64,000 nt of DNA from Phycisphaerales bacterium (GCA_029260515.1 JAJDDC010000019.1:248001-312000), one strand, 5' to 3'. Positions 43,156-51,229 are shown, counted from the stretch's first letter. Numbers and translations: made by a program. The notes: generated by a model not told the origin, from the sequence alone.

Positions 43156-44499
43156 ATGTTCAGACGAGTCCTGATCGCCAACCGGGGCGAGATCGCCCTC
43201 CGCATCCTCCGTGCCTGCCACGAGCTGGGCATGGAGGCGGTCTGTGTCTACTCCAAGGCCGACGCCGACGCGCCGTACCTGAGGCTCGCCGACCGGGCCA
43301 TCTGCATCGGCGAGGCGCCCGCCAAGGACAGCTACCTCAACGTCTCGCGGATCATCTCGGCGGCGGAGATCGCTGACGTGGACGCGATCCACCCGGGCTA
43401 CGGATTCCTGTCCGAGCGCGCCGATTTCTCGCAGGTCTGCCGCGAGTGCAAGATCGAGTTCATCGGCCCGAGCCCCGAGGCGATGGGCAAGCTGGGCGAC
43501 AAGGTCGAGGCCAAACGCTACGCAAAGGCCGCGAAGGTGCCTGTCTTCCCGGGCTCGGAGGGGGCGATCGAGGTTGACGAGGAGGCGGTCACGGTCGCCG
43601 CCGAGATCGGCTACCCCGTGATCATCAAGGCGGCCGCCGGCGGGGGCGGGCGGGGCATGCGGGTCTGCCGCAACGAGGCCAGCCTGCGTGTCAACCTCTC
43701 CAAGGCCCGGCAGGAGGCGCAGGCCGCGTTCGGCAACGGGGCCGTCTTCGTCGAGAAGTTCCTCGAGAACGCGCGGCATGTCGAGGTCCAGGTCCTGGGC
43801 GACAAGCACGGGCACGCGGTCCATCTCTTCGAGCGCGACTGCTCGATGCAGCGCCGCCACCAGAAGGTCGTCGAGGAGGCGCCGGGGCCGGGCATCGAGC
43901 GCAAGAAGATCAACGGCGTGTGCGAGTCGGCCGCACGGCTCGTCAAGAGTGCCGAGTACGCGGGCGCGGCGACGGTCGAGTTCCTCATGGACGAGGGGCA
44001 GAACTTCTACATGCTCGAGGTCAACACCCGCGTGCAGGTCGAGCACCCGGTGACCGAGCTCATCACGGGCGTGGACATCGTCAAGCAATCGATCCTGATC
44101 GCGGCGGGCGAGGCGTTGCCGTTCAAGCAGAAAGACATCAAGGTCGAGGGGCACGCGATCGAGTGCCGCATCAACGCCGAGGACCCGGACAAGGACTTCA
44201 TGCCCAGCGCCGGAAAAATCGACACCTGGCAGCTGCCCGGCGGGCCCGGGGTCCGCATGGACTCGCACGTCGTGCCCGGGTATCGCGTGCCGCCCAACTA
44301 CGACTCGATGATCGGCAAGCTGATCGTGCATGCCGAGTCGCGCGAGGCGGCGATCACCCGCGCCCAGCGTGCCCTGAGCGAGTTCGAGGTCGGGCCGATC
44401 AAGACAACAATCCCGCTGCATCGTCGGCTGATGCGCAACGCCGCCTTCGCCAGGGGCGGCGTGGATATCCATTTCCTCGAGCGCCTGCTCAAGGCCTGA
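43156..44499 (+). CDS. accC: Biotin carboxylase subunit of acetyl-CoA carboxylase
   Basis: This 447-residue ATP-grasp enzyme has the start motif FRRVLIANRGEIALRILRAC, the glycine-rich ATP loop AAGGGGRGMRVCRNE, the catalytic EAPGPGI region and VNTRVQVEHPVTELITG with the biotin/bicarbonate-handling Arg. It carboxylates the biotin on AccB using ATP and bicarbonate. The length matches the family. A strong bidirectional terminator follows. It is co-transcribed with accB and probably with the peptidase. Confidence 0.97.
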   Translation: MFRRVLIANRGEIALRILRACHELGMEAVCVYSKADADAPYLRLADRAICIGEAPAKDSYLNVSRIISAAEIADVDAIHPGYGFLSERADFSQVCRECKIEFIGPSPEAMGKLGDKVEAKRYAKAAKVPVFPGSEGAIEVDEEAVTVAAEIGYPVIIKAAAGGGGRGMRVCRNEASLRVNLSKARQEAQAAFGNGAVFVEKFLENARHVEVQVLGDKHGHAVHLFERDCSMQRRHQKVVEEAPGPGIERKKINGVCESAARLVKSAEYAGAATVEFLMDEGQNFYMLEVNTRVQVEHPVTELITGVDIVKQSILIAAGEALPFKQKDIKVEGHAIECRINAEDPDKDFMPSAGKIDTWQLPGGPGVRMDSHVVPGYRVPPNYDSMIGKLIVHAESREAAITRAQRALSEFEVGPIKTTIPLHRRLMRNAAFARGGVDIHFLERLLKA

Positions 44500-44550
44500 G
44501 GCGCCGCGACCAGCCCGCATCGATCCGGGCATCGTTGGATACAAACGAGA

Positions 44551-44590
44551 AGAGGGCGGGGCCCGGTGGGTCCCGCCCTCTGTGTTTCTT
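44551..44590. terminator. Bidirectional intrinsic terminator after accC
   Basis: AGAGGGCGGG (44551-44560) and CCCGCCCTCT (44572-44581) form a 10-base stem with an 11-base loop. TGTGTTTCTT follows on the plus strand and TTCTCGTTT on the minus strand. It separates accC from the convergent PEP-CTERM-like gene. Confidence 0.85.
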
Positions 44591-44602
44591 AAGAAGCCGT
44601 GA

Positions 44603-45208
44603 TCAGCGGCGGCGGCGGGCGGCGAAGACGCACCCGAGGCCGAGCATCGCCAGCGTGCCCGGCGCCGGGACGGTCCCGACGCGCAGGTTGTCGAGCGTGG
44701 ACCACGCGTTGAACAGCGAGTCGTCCGCGTCGATCGTGAGGCTGGTGATCGTCACGTCGCTCGTGAAACCGCGGAAGTTGGCGCCGGTCGAAACGTAGTT
44801 GGCGACGGTCCCGTCGCTGAGCGTCACGGTCATGTTCGCCGCGACCGGGATGAAGCTGATGTCCGTGGCGAACATGACGCCGCCGACCGCCAGCACGTTC
44901 CCGCTGGTGAACGTGATGACCAGCGCGTCGAGCGCCGAATCGGTCGAGACAAGGCTCGGGTTGTTGAACAGGTCGTTCGTGCCCGCGCCCACCGCGGTGA
45001 TGTCGTACGAGTACGTCCCGTCTGTGAAGCTCAGCAGGGGGCCGGCCGCGCCCACGGGCACGCCGTCGAACTCCTCGAAGTACGATCCCGGCTCGATGTT
45101 GGACAGGAACGAGCCCTCGTCGGTGTAGACCGTTGTCCCACCCGCGAGGGCGGTCCCGCCGACGAACGCCAGGGCGCCCGCAGCGGTCAATGCGCTACGC
45201 ATCTTCAT
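44603..45208 (-). CDS. Secreted PEP-CTERM-like sorting-signal protein
   Basis: The 201-residue protein has a signal peptide (LTAAGALAFVGGTALAGG) and a beta-rich body. The C-terminal sorting tripartite signal is a PAPG motif (VPAPGTLAML) followed by a hydrophobic helix (LGLGCVFA) and ARRRR. The motif deviates from PEP as is common in Phycisphaerae. Such proteins are processed by exosortase, which is not in the window. The mature domain (YFEEFDGVPVGAAG, YDITAVGAGTND) resembles a jelly-roll adhesin. AAGGGG lies before the ATG. Confidence 0.85.
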   Translation of the reverse strand: MKMRSALTAAGALAFVGGTALAGGTTVYTDEGSFLSNIEPGSYFEEFDGVPVGAAGPLLSFTDGTYSYDITAVGAGTNDLFNNPSLVSTDSALDALVITFTSGNVLAVGGVMFATDISFIPVAANMTVTLSDGTVANYVSTGANFRGFTSDVTITSLTIDADDSLFNAWSTLDNLRVGTVPAPGTLAMLGLGCVFAARRRR

Positions 45209-45399
45209 CGTCTATCCCCTTCTCCCCCCGCTCGGCGGGGCGTTTCTCTCGGACAGGCTTGCTTCACCGGGTCTCTCACGCCCGGCACTCTCTGGAGGAA
45301 GCCTACCAACAGGCAACGAGATGCCCTAGCTCATATAAGACGGATTCCGGGCTCTCAGGGGCGTTCTCACCCCCCGGGGGGAGCGCCACGCGGGCCGCG
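45209..45399. other. Leader region of the PEP-CTERM-like gene
   Basis: About 190 bases with hairpin-forming GC-rich blocks (for example near 45376-45401) lie between the minus-strand terminator at 45400 and the PEP-CTERM start. No coding pattern is visible. A TATAT-like sequence near 45333 may belong to its promoter. Confidence 0.3.
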
Positions 45400-45438
45400 T
45401 GCAAAAAGAACAAACCCCCGCGTTTCCGCAGGGGCTTG
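45400..45438 (-). terminator. Intrinsic terminator on the minus strand
   Basis: On the minus strand AACAAGCCCCTGCG, a GAAA-type loop and CGCGGGGGTTTGTT form a long stem, followed by CTTTTTG. It is the strongest intrinsic terminator in the window. No annotated minus-strand gene ends here. Confidence 0.8.
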
Positions 45439-45600
45439 TTCGCCTGTCTTGGCAAGAGAGAAAGAGAGAAAGAGAATCGTGGCCGGGCTTCTCTCGAAGC
45501 CCCCCTCGTCGCCCCTCGTCCCATTTCAGGGTCGGGTGGGCTGGAACGTCTACAAGGTGCCACACGTCTGGGAGGCTGCCACCCGATGCGCGGAAAATTC
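45400..45600 (-). ncRNA. Candidate structured small RNA or attenuated leader
   Basis: Upstream of the minus-strand terminator are two more hairpins. One is an 8-base stem TCGGGTGG/CCACCCGA (45532-45539 with 45579-45586). The other is a 7-base stem GGGCTTC/GAAGCCC (45485-45491 with 45496-45502). A CT-rich single-stranded stretch (45455-45478) lies before the terminator. This order (hairpins, pyrimidine stretch, terminator) is typical of a small RNA or of a leader ending in an attenuator. I could not match it to a known RNA family, and no clear promoter was found. Confidence 0.4.
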
Positions 45601-45778
45601 CTCGCACGACGCCTGTGGGGTTCGTGCGGGCGGCGACACCTGCGACGAAAAACCGCCCTCACACGCCCCTTGACGGGGTTCCTGGCGGCTTTCGGGGCAC
45701 CTACGATTTCCGCCCGGGAGGATCGGAATCCCCCGCCTCGGGGCCGCGTGCCCCACCCCACGGACAGGAGTCGCCCCG
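45601..45778. other. Promoter region of the DegT aminotransferase gene
   Basis: Non-coding in all frames. TACGAT at 45702-45707 is a plausible -10 for the gene at 45779, with a leader of about 65 nt; AGGAG lies shortly before its ATG. Confidence 0.4.
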
Positions 45779-46954
45779 ATGAGCCAGGCCAGCGCCCCGA
45801 CCGGAACCCGCACGCTCGCGATCGACGGGGGCGCCCCCGTCTTCGAGCAGGGCGTGCCCTTCATGGCCGTCGGGCTGACGGACTCGGACGTCGCCGCGGC
45901 GACCGAGGTGCTCCGCTCGGGCATGCTCCGGGCCGCGAGCAAGTGCGCCGCCCTGGAGGAACGCTTCGCCCAGCTCTCCGGCGCCGAGCACGCGATGACC
46001 TGCGCCAACGGGACCTGCGCCCTGCAGCTCGCCTACGGCGCCACGATCAACCCGGGCGACGACGTGCTGGTCCCCGCCTGGACGTACATCGCGACGGCGA
46101 GCATGGTCGTCGCCGCGGGCGCGCGCCCGATCTTCTGCGACGTCCACGAGGACACGTACCAGATCGACCTGGCGGACGCCGAGAAGCGGATCACGCCCAA
46201 GACGACCGCGATCGCGTGCACACACCTGTACGGCATCCCGGTGGACATCGACGCCGTCCAGGCCCTGGCCAAGAAGCACAACCTCAGGGTCATCTACGAC
46301 GCCGCCCAGGCCCACCTGGCGACGTACAAGGGCAAGGGCCTGGGCGCGTTCGGCGACGTCGTGACGTATTCCTTTTACGCCACCAAGAACCTGGGCACGG
46401 GCGAGGGGGGCATGGTCACCACCAACGACGACACGCTCGCCCGCAAGATCGAGCTGCTCCGCTCGCACGGCGAGTCGGGCAAGTACCTCCACGAGTCCAT
46501 CGGCTTCAACTACCGCATGAACGACATCACCGGCGCGATCGGCCTGTCCAAGATCGAGACACTCCCCGCCCAGACCGATCGGCGCCGCGAGGTCGCGAAA
46601 CGCTACGACGCGATCATCGACGCGATCGACGGCGTGCAGCGCCCCGCGGTCGCCGAGGGCCTCGAGCCCGCGTGGCACCTGTACACCTGCCGGCTCGAGC
46701 TGGAGAAGTTCGGCGTCGATCGCGACACGTTCTGCGCCGCGCTCAAGGCCGAGGGCGTGCCGACCGCGGTCCACTACCCGCGGGCCACACCCCGCCAGCC
46801 GGCGTTCGACGCGATCAAGCCTGACTACCCGCCCGTGTCCGACGCGCTGGCCCAGCGGGTCTTGTGCATCCCCATGCACCACAACCTGAGCGACGAGCAA
46901 GCGGACAAGATCGGGGAAGCGATCGCGAAGGTCGCCGACGCGTACCGCGGCTGA
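45779..46954 (+). CDS. DegT/DnrJ/EryC1/StrS family PLP-dependent aminotransferase
   Basis: The 391-residue enzyme has the sugar-aminotransferase signatures: MTCANGTCALQLAYGA, VLVPAWTYIATASMVVAAGA, DAAQAHLATYKGK and TYSFYATKNLGTGEGGMV, where Lys203 binds PLP. FNYRMNDITGAIGLSKIE is the usual late motif. It most likely transaminates a nucleotide-linked keto-sugar for cell-surface polysaccharide or modified sugar synthesis. AGGAG lies 8 bases upstream of ATG. A mannose-6-phosphate isomerase gene follows on the other strand, 7 bases away. Confidence 0.93.
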   Translation: MSQASAPTGTRTLAIDGGAPVFEQGVPFMAVGLTDSDVAAATEVLRSGMLRAASKCAALEERFAQLSGAEHAMTCANGTCALQLAYGATINPGDDVLVPAWTYIATASMVVAAGARPIFCDVHEDTYQIDLADAEKRITPKTTAIACTHLYGIPVDIDAVQALAKKHNLRVIYDAAQAHLATYKGKGLGAFGDVVTYSFYATKNLGTGEGGMVTTNDDTLARKIELLRSHGESGKYLHESIGFNYRMNDITGAIGLSKIETLPAQTDRRREVAKRYDAIIDAIDGVQRPAVAEGLEPAWHLYTCRLELEKFGVDRDTFCAALKAEGVPTAVHYPRATPRQPAFDAIKPDYPPVSDALAQRVLCIPMHHNLSDEQADKIGEAIAKVADAYRG

Positions 46955-46961
46955 ACCCGGA

Positions 46962-47993
46962 TTACAGCACCTCGGCGATCAGCACCTCGGCCGGCTCGTC
47001 GTGCGCCGCCAGCTCGCTCTCGCCCGACAGCTCCGCCGGGATCAGCACCGTCCCCCCCAGCCCGATCGGCGTGGACTCGCCCCGCCAGTGCACGTCGAAC
47101 CCGTCGGCGCCCTGCAACCCCATGACGACGACCGGCGCGTCGTGCACGTCCACGCCCAGCCGCTCGCGGGGCTCGAGCCTCGCCGAGCGCAGGCGGTAGA
47201 ACTCGGTCTCGGCGACGACCGCCTGCGTGATCCCCGGCTCGCGGATGCCCGCCGAGGGCGGGCGCTCGTAGTCGGCGCACGCCATCGCCGCCTCCACGTG
47301 CAGCTCCCGCTCGGGCCGGTCGTACTCGCTGGTCCAGTCGTAGAGCCTGAAGGTGGTGTCGCTGGGCGTCTGGATCTCCGCGACCAGCACGCCGGCGCCC
47401 AGGGCGTGCACGGTCCCGCTCGCCAGCGTGTGGCACTCGCCCACCACCGCAGGGACCGCCCGCAGCACGTCGGGGACGGTCCCGGTTTTGATCGCGTGCA
47501 GCAGCCGGTCGGGCGTCACGCCCTCGCGCAGACCCTTGAAGATCACCGACCCAGGGTCGGCCTCGACGATCAGCCAGCTCTCGGTCTTCAGGTGCGCGTC
47601 CTCGTGCGCCTCGGCGTACTCCGGGCTCGGGTGCACCTGCACCGACAGATGCTCGTTGGCGTCGAGAAACTTGACCAGCAGCGGGAAGTCGGGCATCCCC
47701 TTCTCCTGGCGTACGCGCTCGGCGTGCAGCACCCGCTCGCCCAGCAGCAGCGTCCCCCACAGCTCGATCGCCTCGTGCAGTGTCCGCCCCTGGAGCAGGC
47801 CACCCGCGATGCGGGAGCGGGCCTCGCCCCCGCCGCCCCCGCTGACGCTCGTCTCGCCAAGGTCGGCGATCTCCCAGCTCTCGCCGACGGGCTCGGCGCC
47901 CTCGATCCGCTTGCCGTACCGGGCGAGGCGCCGCCCGCCCCAGACCTTCGTCTTCAGGATCGGCTCGAACGTCAAGGGGTACGTCTCTGGCAT
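46962..47993 (-). CDS. manA: Class I mannose-6-phosphate isomerase
   Basis: This 343-residue cupin enzyme has the type I zinc ligands: Gln and His in LSVQVHPSPEYAE, Glu in LKTESWLIV and His in ASGTVHALGAG. The N-terminal FEPILKTKVWGGRRLA is typical of bacterial ManA. It interconverts fructose-6-phosphate and mannose-6-phosphate, feeding GDP-mannose synthesis. ATG 47993 is taken as the start; GTG 47999 is two codons earlier. A Gly-rich insertion (SGGGGGEA) near residue 55 is unusual. It converges on the aminotransferase gene. Confidence 0.93.
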   Translation of the reverse strand: MPETYPLTFEPILKTKVWGGRRLARYGKRIEGAEPVGESWEIADLGETSVSGGGGGEARSRIAGGLLQGRTLHEAIELWGTLLLGERVLHAERVRQEKGMPDFPLLVKFLDANEHLSVQVHPSPEYAEAHEDAHLKTESWLIVEADPGSVIFKGLREGVTPDRLLHAIKTGTVPDVLRAVPAVVGECHTLASGTVHALGAGVLVAEIQTPSDTTFRLYDWTSEYDRPERELHVEAAMACADYERPPSAGIREPGITQAVVAETEFYRLRSARLEPRERLGVDVHDAPVVVMGLQGADGFDVHWRGESTPIGLGGTVLIPAELSGESELAAHDEPAEVLIAEVL

Positions 47994-48039
47994 GCTCACG
48001 CTGGTGCACTCCGAAGGGCCCCGGATTCAGGCCACCGGT

Positions 48040-49221
48040 TCAGGCCCCGATCTCTCTGTCCGTCGTCCCGTCGTCGGGCGCGTCCGCCGGCGCCCGGGCC
48101 GCGGCCCGGATGTGCCGCCGCAGCCCCGCCGCGTCTATCGGCTCGCCCAGGTCCACGAGACGACCCGAGCCACGACGCGGATGGTACATGTGCTGGGCGA
48201 GCAGCCCGAGCGTCTCGCCTTGCTCCAGGCACAGGGGTTCGTCCGGGGTGGGCCTGTCGATGGACAGGACGCGCTCGAGCACATCGCCGGCGCCCGCGAG
48301 GTCGATCGACCCGCTCGCGTCCCCGATCGCCTCTACACCCCGCCCGTCGAAGCGGAACAGGCGCGCCCAGCCGCGCCTGGGCGAGGGCTGGACCGCGAGG
48401 ACGTGCAGCCGGTCCAGGCGCCTGACCCATTTGAGCCCCTTGCCCCCCACGCGCCGAGCGCGCCCCACACGGTCGCGGAGCGACGCCGCGCGTTCGAAGT
48501 CCTTGGCCTCGGCCGCCCGCGTCATCTCGCCCTCGAGCGTCGAGACGCCCAACTTGACCGGGCGAGAGACGAACCCGGCCGCGTCACGCGCCCGCGCCCG
48601 GTAGGCGTCCATCGATTCCGAGCCGTCACACGCGCCGCCGCACCGACCCATCTCCTTGTACGCGCACGCCTGGCCCTTGGGCGCCCGCTCGAGTTCCCGG
48701 GGGTATCGGCACAGGTCGTAGAGGTCGTCGAGCGCCTCGCCCAGGCGCCCCGCGGCGTCCTTGTCGGACGCGGGCCCGATGACCACGCCAATCGCCCGCG
48801 GTTCGTCTGTGCCGCCGGTCGCGGCCGCGTCGAACTTCCGCCAGGTGGGCGTCGGCGCGTCCGGGTCCAGGAGCACGCACCAGGCCCGGCGGGCGTCGAG
48901 GCCCGCCCGGTAGGTCGCGGGCAGGCGCCGCCGCGCCTCGCGGAGGTAGACCACGTCACCCTCGAACGAGGCGCCGACGCGCGTCGCGACCAGGCGTGCC
49001 GTCACGCCCCGCAGGTCGGCCCGCGTCGGGGGGGCGTCCGGGTCCAGCCCGAGCCGGGAGCGCGCGAAGCGGCGCATGTCCCCGGTCGCGGCGAGCAGGA
49101 TGGTCGAAGCGTCCCGGCCCTCGAACGCGACCACGCCCGGGCGCGTGGGCAGCGCGTCCACGCTCGCGGCGGGGTCGTCCGCGTCGCCGAGCGTGATGAT
49201 GATGTCGTGTGAGTGCGGCAC
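48040..49221 (-). CDS. UvrC-like protein with degenerate GIY-YIG domain
   Basis: The 393-residue protein has a UvrC-like layout. Its N-terminal region reads LPTRPGVVAFEGRDASTILL and ATGDMRRFARSRL, where the GIY and YIG tyrosines of the nuclease are absent. A middle cysteine cluster CAYKEMGRCGGAC corresponds to the UvrC metal motif. A UVR helix follows (GEMTRAAEAKDFERAASLRDR) and then a short C-terminal domain. The usual endonuclease V-like and HhH domains are missing. It probably binds UvrB or DNA but may not cut on the 3' side. The start is GTG 49221, 14 bases after the FabZ-like gene. Confidence 0.7.
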   Translation of the reverse strand: MPHSHDIIITLGDADDPAASVDALPTRPGVVAFEGRDASTILLAATGDMRRFARSRLGLDPDAPPTRADLRGVTARLVATRVGASFEGDVVYLREARRRLPATYRAGLDARRAWCVLLDPDAPTPTWRKFDAAATGGTDEPRAIGVVIGPASDKDAAGRLGEALDDLYDLCRYPRELERAPKGQACAYKEMGRCGGACDGSESMDAYRARARDAAGFVSRPVKLGVSTLEGEMTRAAEAKDFERAASLRDRVGRARRVGGKGLKWVRRLDRLHVLAVQPSPRRGWARLFRFDGRGVEAIGDASGSIDLAGAGDVLERVLSIDRPTPDEPLCLEQGETLGLLAQHMYHPRRGSGRLVDLGEPIDAAGLRRHIRAAARAPADAPDDGTTDREIGA

Positions 49222-49235
49222 GCCGCGAGCCCGCG

Positions 49236-49817
49236 TCAGTCGAGCATGTCGGCCGGGCCGAGGTTCATGCCGGTGATCGAGGCCTCGAAGGCGAGCTGCC
49301 CGTCCACGACGCCCTGGATCTCGGAGACGAAGCGCCGCGTCGAGCACTTGACCTCGCGGGCCAGCAGGTACAGCAGCTCGCCCGGCTCGACCGCGCGCCT
49401 GAACACGACGTTGTCGATCCGCAGGAACGCCGCCAGGACCGTCTGTGGCTGGCGTACGTTGTAAAGCAGGCAGCTGAGCTGGGCGCCCGCCTCGACCATG
49501 AGCACGCCCGGGAGCATGGGACGCACCGGGAAGTGCCCCTTGACCCAGAACTCGTCGTCGCGGACCCGCTTGAGCGCCACGCCGTGCGTGTTGTCTTTGC
49601 TCTTCCAGATGATCTCGTCGAGCAGGGCCATGTCGTGCCGGTGCGGGATCCACGGCGAGATGCCCTCGCGATCGAGGAAGGGCTTGCCCAGATCGATGCG
49701 GTCGATATCGATCATGAACGGGCGCGCCGGCCCGAGCTCCGGCAGATCCTGGACGACAGCATCGCGCACGTTGTCCACCGGTTGCGTCCTGCCCTGCTGA
49801 CTCGCCGCCACGCTCAT
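49236..49817 (-). CDS. FabZ/FabA-like 3-hydroxyacyl-ACP dehydratase
   Basis: The 193-residue hot-dog fold protein has the catalytic His95 in VKGHFPVRPMLPGVLMVEAG, with Glu109 completing the dyad. IPHRHDMALLDEII is the usual earlier motif. FabZ-like enzymes dehydrate 3-hydroxyacyl chains in fatty-acid or lipid A-type synthesis. The N-terminal 50 residues are longer than in FabZ. The start at 49817 (MSVAAS) avoids overlap with the Hc1-like gene. It is co-transcribed with the UvrC-like gene downstream. Confidence 0.85.
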   Translation of the reverse strand: MSVAASQQGRTQPVDNVRDAVVQDLPELGPARPFMIDIDRIDLGKPFLDREGISPWIPHRHDMALLDEIIWKSKDNTHGVALKRVRDDEFWVKGHFPVRPMLPGVLMVEAGAQLSCLLYNVRQPQTVLAAFLRIDNVVFRRAVEPGELLYLLAREVKCSTRRFVSEIQGVVDGQLAFEASITGMNLGPADMLD

Positions 49818-49890
49818 GGTCGAGCATCCCGATCGCGCCCGCCCCGGCGTGCGGGCGGCGTGTGTACTTCTCGCCGACTGGAGCGCCCGA

Positions 49891-50061
49891 TCACGCGTCC
49901 CGCGACTCGAGCATCTCCTTGCGGATCTCCTGGGCGAGGTTTTTGAGGTCCTGCATCGCCTTGCGGACGCGGGTGCCGGCGGCCCGGTTCCCGCCCTTGG
50001 CCTTGTTGTAGTCCTCGCGGGCGGATTCGACGAGTTGCTTGAGCTGTTCGAGCTGGTCCAA
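49891..50061 (-). CDS. Histone H1-like (Hc1 family) small protein
   Basis: This 56-residue protein is encoded from a TTG start, with GAGGTG 5 bases upstream. It matches the N-terminal half of chlamydial Hc1: a helix (LDQLEQLKQLVESAREDYNK), then KAKGGNRAAGTRVRKAMQDL and KNLAQEIRKEMLE. Hc1-type proteins bind and compact DNA; the short form without the lysine-rich tail is common in Planctomycetes. It has its own TAGAAT -10 element whose sequence overlaps the stop codon of the upstream kinase-like gene, and a leader of about 70 nt with a GGGGCCC/GGGCCCC hairpin. Confidence 0.75.
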   Translation of the reverse strand: MDQLEQLKQLVESAREDYNKAKGGNRAAGTRVRKAMQDLKNLAQEIRKEMLESRDA

Positions 50062-50099
50062 TGGTCACCTCGTGTGGCTGAGGGCGGCTCTCGCACCCC

Positions 50100-50118
50100 G
50101 GGGCCCCCTCAGGGCCCC
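50100..50118 (-). promoter_or_regulatory. Hairpin in the leader of the Hc1-like gene
   Basis: GGGGCCC (50100-50106) and GGGCCCC (50112-50118) pair around a 5-base loop in the 5' untranslated region, about 40 bases before the TTG start. A regulatory role is possible but unproven. Confidence 0.4.
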
Positions 50119-50137
50119 CGCTGGGGATCGAGACCGG

Positions 50138-50143
50138 ATTCTA
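50138..50143 (-). promoter_or_regulatory. -10 element TAGAAT of the Hc1-like gene
   Basis: On the minus strand TAGAAT overlaps the TAG stop codon of the kinase-like gene, so the Hc1-like gene can be transcribed on its own. Confidence 0.5.
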
Positions 50144-51199
50144 CCGCGTCACGACCGGCATGAGCCGCTCGAGCACCCCCAGGGCTGCCGCCAGGTGCTC
50201 CGGGCGCCCCTCGGTCGCGAGGAATGCCGGCGCTGTCCCCGCCATCAACACCCGCCGGATGTTCGCGAGCTCCGTCGCACCCGGCTCGATCGCTAAGCCA
50301 TTTTCTTTTCTGCACTTAGAGAGCATTTGCACAAGTTTTATGCCGTGCAGGAGTTCCGGGCGGGCCCAGTACAGACGCTCCAGATACAACGCGTCCTCGA
50401 TCCAGCACCCCGGGTGGACCAGGGCGAGATCGATCAGCACGCACCGCCCCGCGGATTGCCCATTTTCTTCACCGTCGCCCCCTGGCGGGGCCGCGCCGGC
50501 CTTCCGACGCATCGCGTTGTTGCCGTGCAGGTCGCCGTGGCACCAGGTGTCGATCGGGCGTCCGCGCCAGCGGGCGACGAGCGAGGGCAGGGACCGCGAG
50601 AGCTGCTTGAGCTGCACGTTCCACCTCTGGGCGTCCTCGATCCGGTCGCCCCGGCACGCATCGCGTGCCTGCTCGATCTCCACCGCCCAGTCTTCCTGGC
50701 GGGGCGGGGGCGCTTCGGAGACCGGCCGGACGCGCTGAGCCCGCGCGTGAAACTCCGCGGCTGCCCGCAGCAGCTCGCGGACATCCTGCTTGCCCAATCC
50801 CCCGGCGAGCGTCGGGCCCGAGAAACGCTCGAAGACGAGCCAGGCCAGGTCGTACCCGCCGAGTTCCTCGCCGCCGGCGAGCACGCGGGGCGTCGGGTTG
50901 TCGCACGCGTGGTCCCAGCGATCGTGGTCCACGCCGCCGAGGCTGACGGTCCAGAACCACTCTGTGAAGTTCACGGGCAGCTTGACGACAACATCGACGC
51001 GTCGCCCGTCGTCGAGTTCCCACGTTGAATAGCCGGTGGCGGCGCCGCCGTGCTGCCACGTGGCGCGGAACCAGTTGATCTCGCCCAGGCGCCCCTTGCA
51101 GACCTCGCGGACGAGCGGGCCGAGGGACTGGCCGAGACTCTGCGGATCGCCCGCTCCGAGCTCGGCCTGCGTACCTGTTTCCGCGTCCGCGTCCGGCAC
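50141..51199 (-). CDS. Aminoglycoside-phosphotransferase-like kinase
   Basis: The 352-residue protein has the APH-type catalytic loop TWCHGDLHGNN (Asp and Asn), then a metal-binding strand CVLIDLALVHPGCWIEDALY in which the expected DxD/DxG is replaced by a diverged sequence. The N-lobe (DVVVKLPVNF) holds the likely ATP-binding Lys. This fold includes choline, fructosamine and homoserine kinases, so drug resistance should not be assumed. It starts at GTG 51199, 6 bases after TAGGCT, with TTTGAC 17 bases further upstream. Confidence 0.8.
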   Translation of the reverse strand: MPDADAETGTQAELGAGDPQSLGQSLGPLVREVCKGRLGEINWFRATWQHGGAATGYSTWELDDGRRVDVVVKLPVNFTEWFWTVSLGGVDHDRWDHACDNPTPRVLAGGEELGGYDLAWLVFERFSGPTLAGGLGKQDVRELLRAAAEFHARAQRVRPVSEAPPPRQEDWAVEIEQARDACRGDRIEDAQRWNVQLKQLSRSLPSLVARWRGRPIDTWCHGDLHGNNAMRRKAGAAPPGGDGEENGQSAGRCVLIDLALVHPGCWIEDALYLERLYWARPELLHGIKLVQMLSKCRKENGLAIEPGATELANIRRVLMAGTAPAFLATEGRPEHLAAALGVLERLMPVVTR

Positions 51200-51205
51200 G
51201 GGCGC

Positions 51206-51211
51206 AGCCTA
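51206..51211 (-). promoter_or_regulatory. -10 element TAGGCT with a TTTGAC -35, leaderless GTG start
   Basis: On the minus strand TAGGCT is followed by 6 bases and the GTG at 51199. TTTGAC (51229-51234) lies 17 bases upstream and overlaps the rsmA stop. Confidence 0.6.
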
Positions 51212-51229
51212 GCAGAACGCGCCCGCGCG

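Noticed and set aside
45545..45562. TGGCAC sequence considered as a sigma-54 promoter for the PEP-CTERM-like gene
   Set aside because: The GC pair expected 10 bases after GG is missing, so the -12/-24 rule fails.
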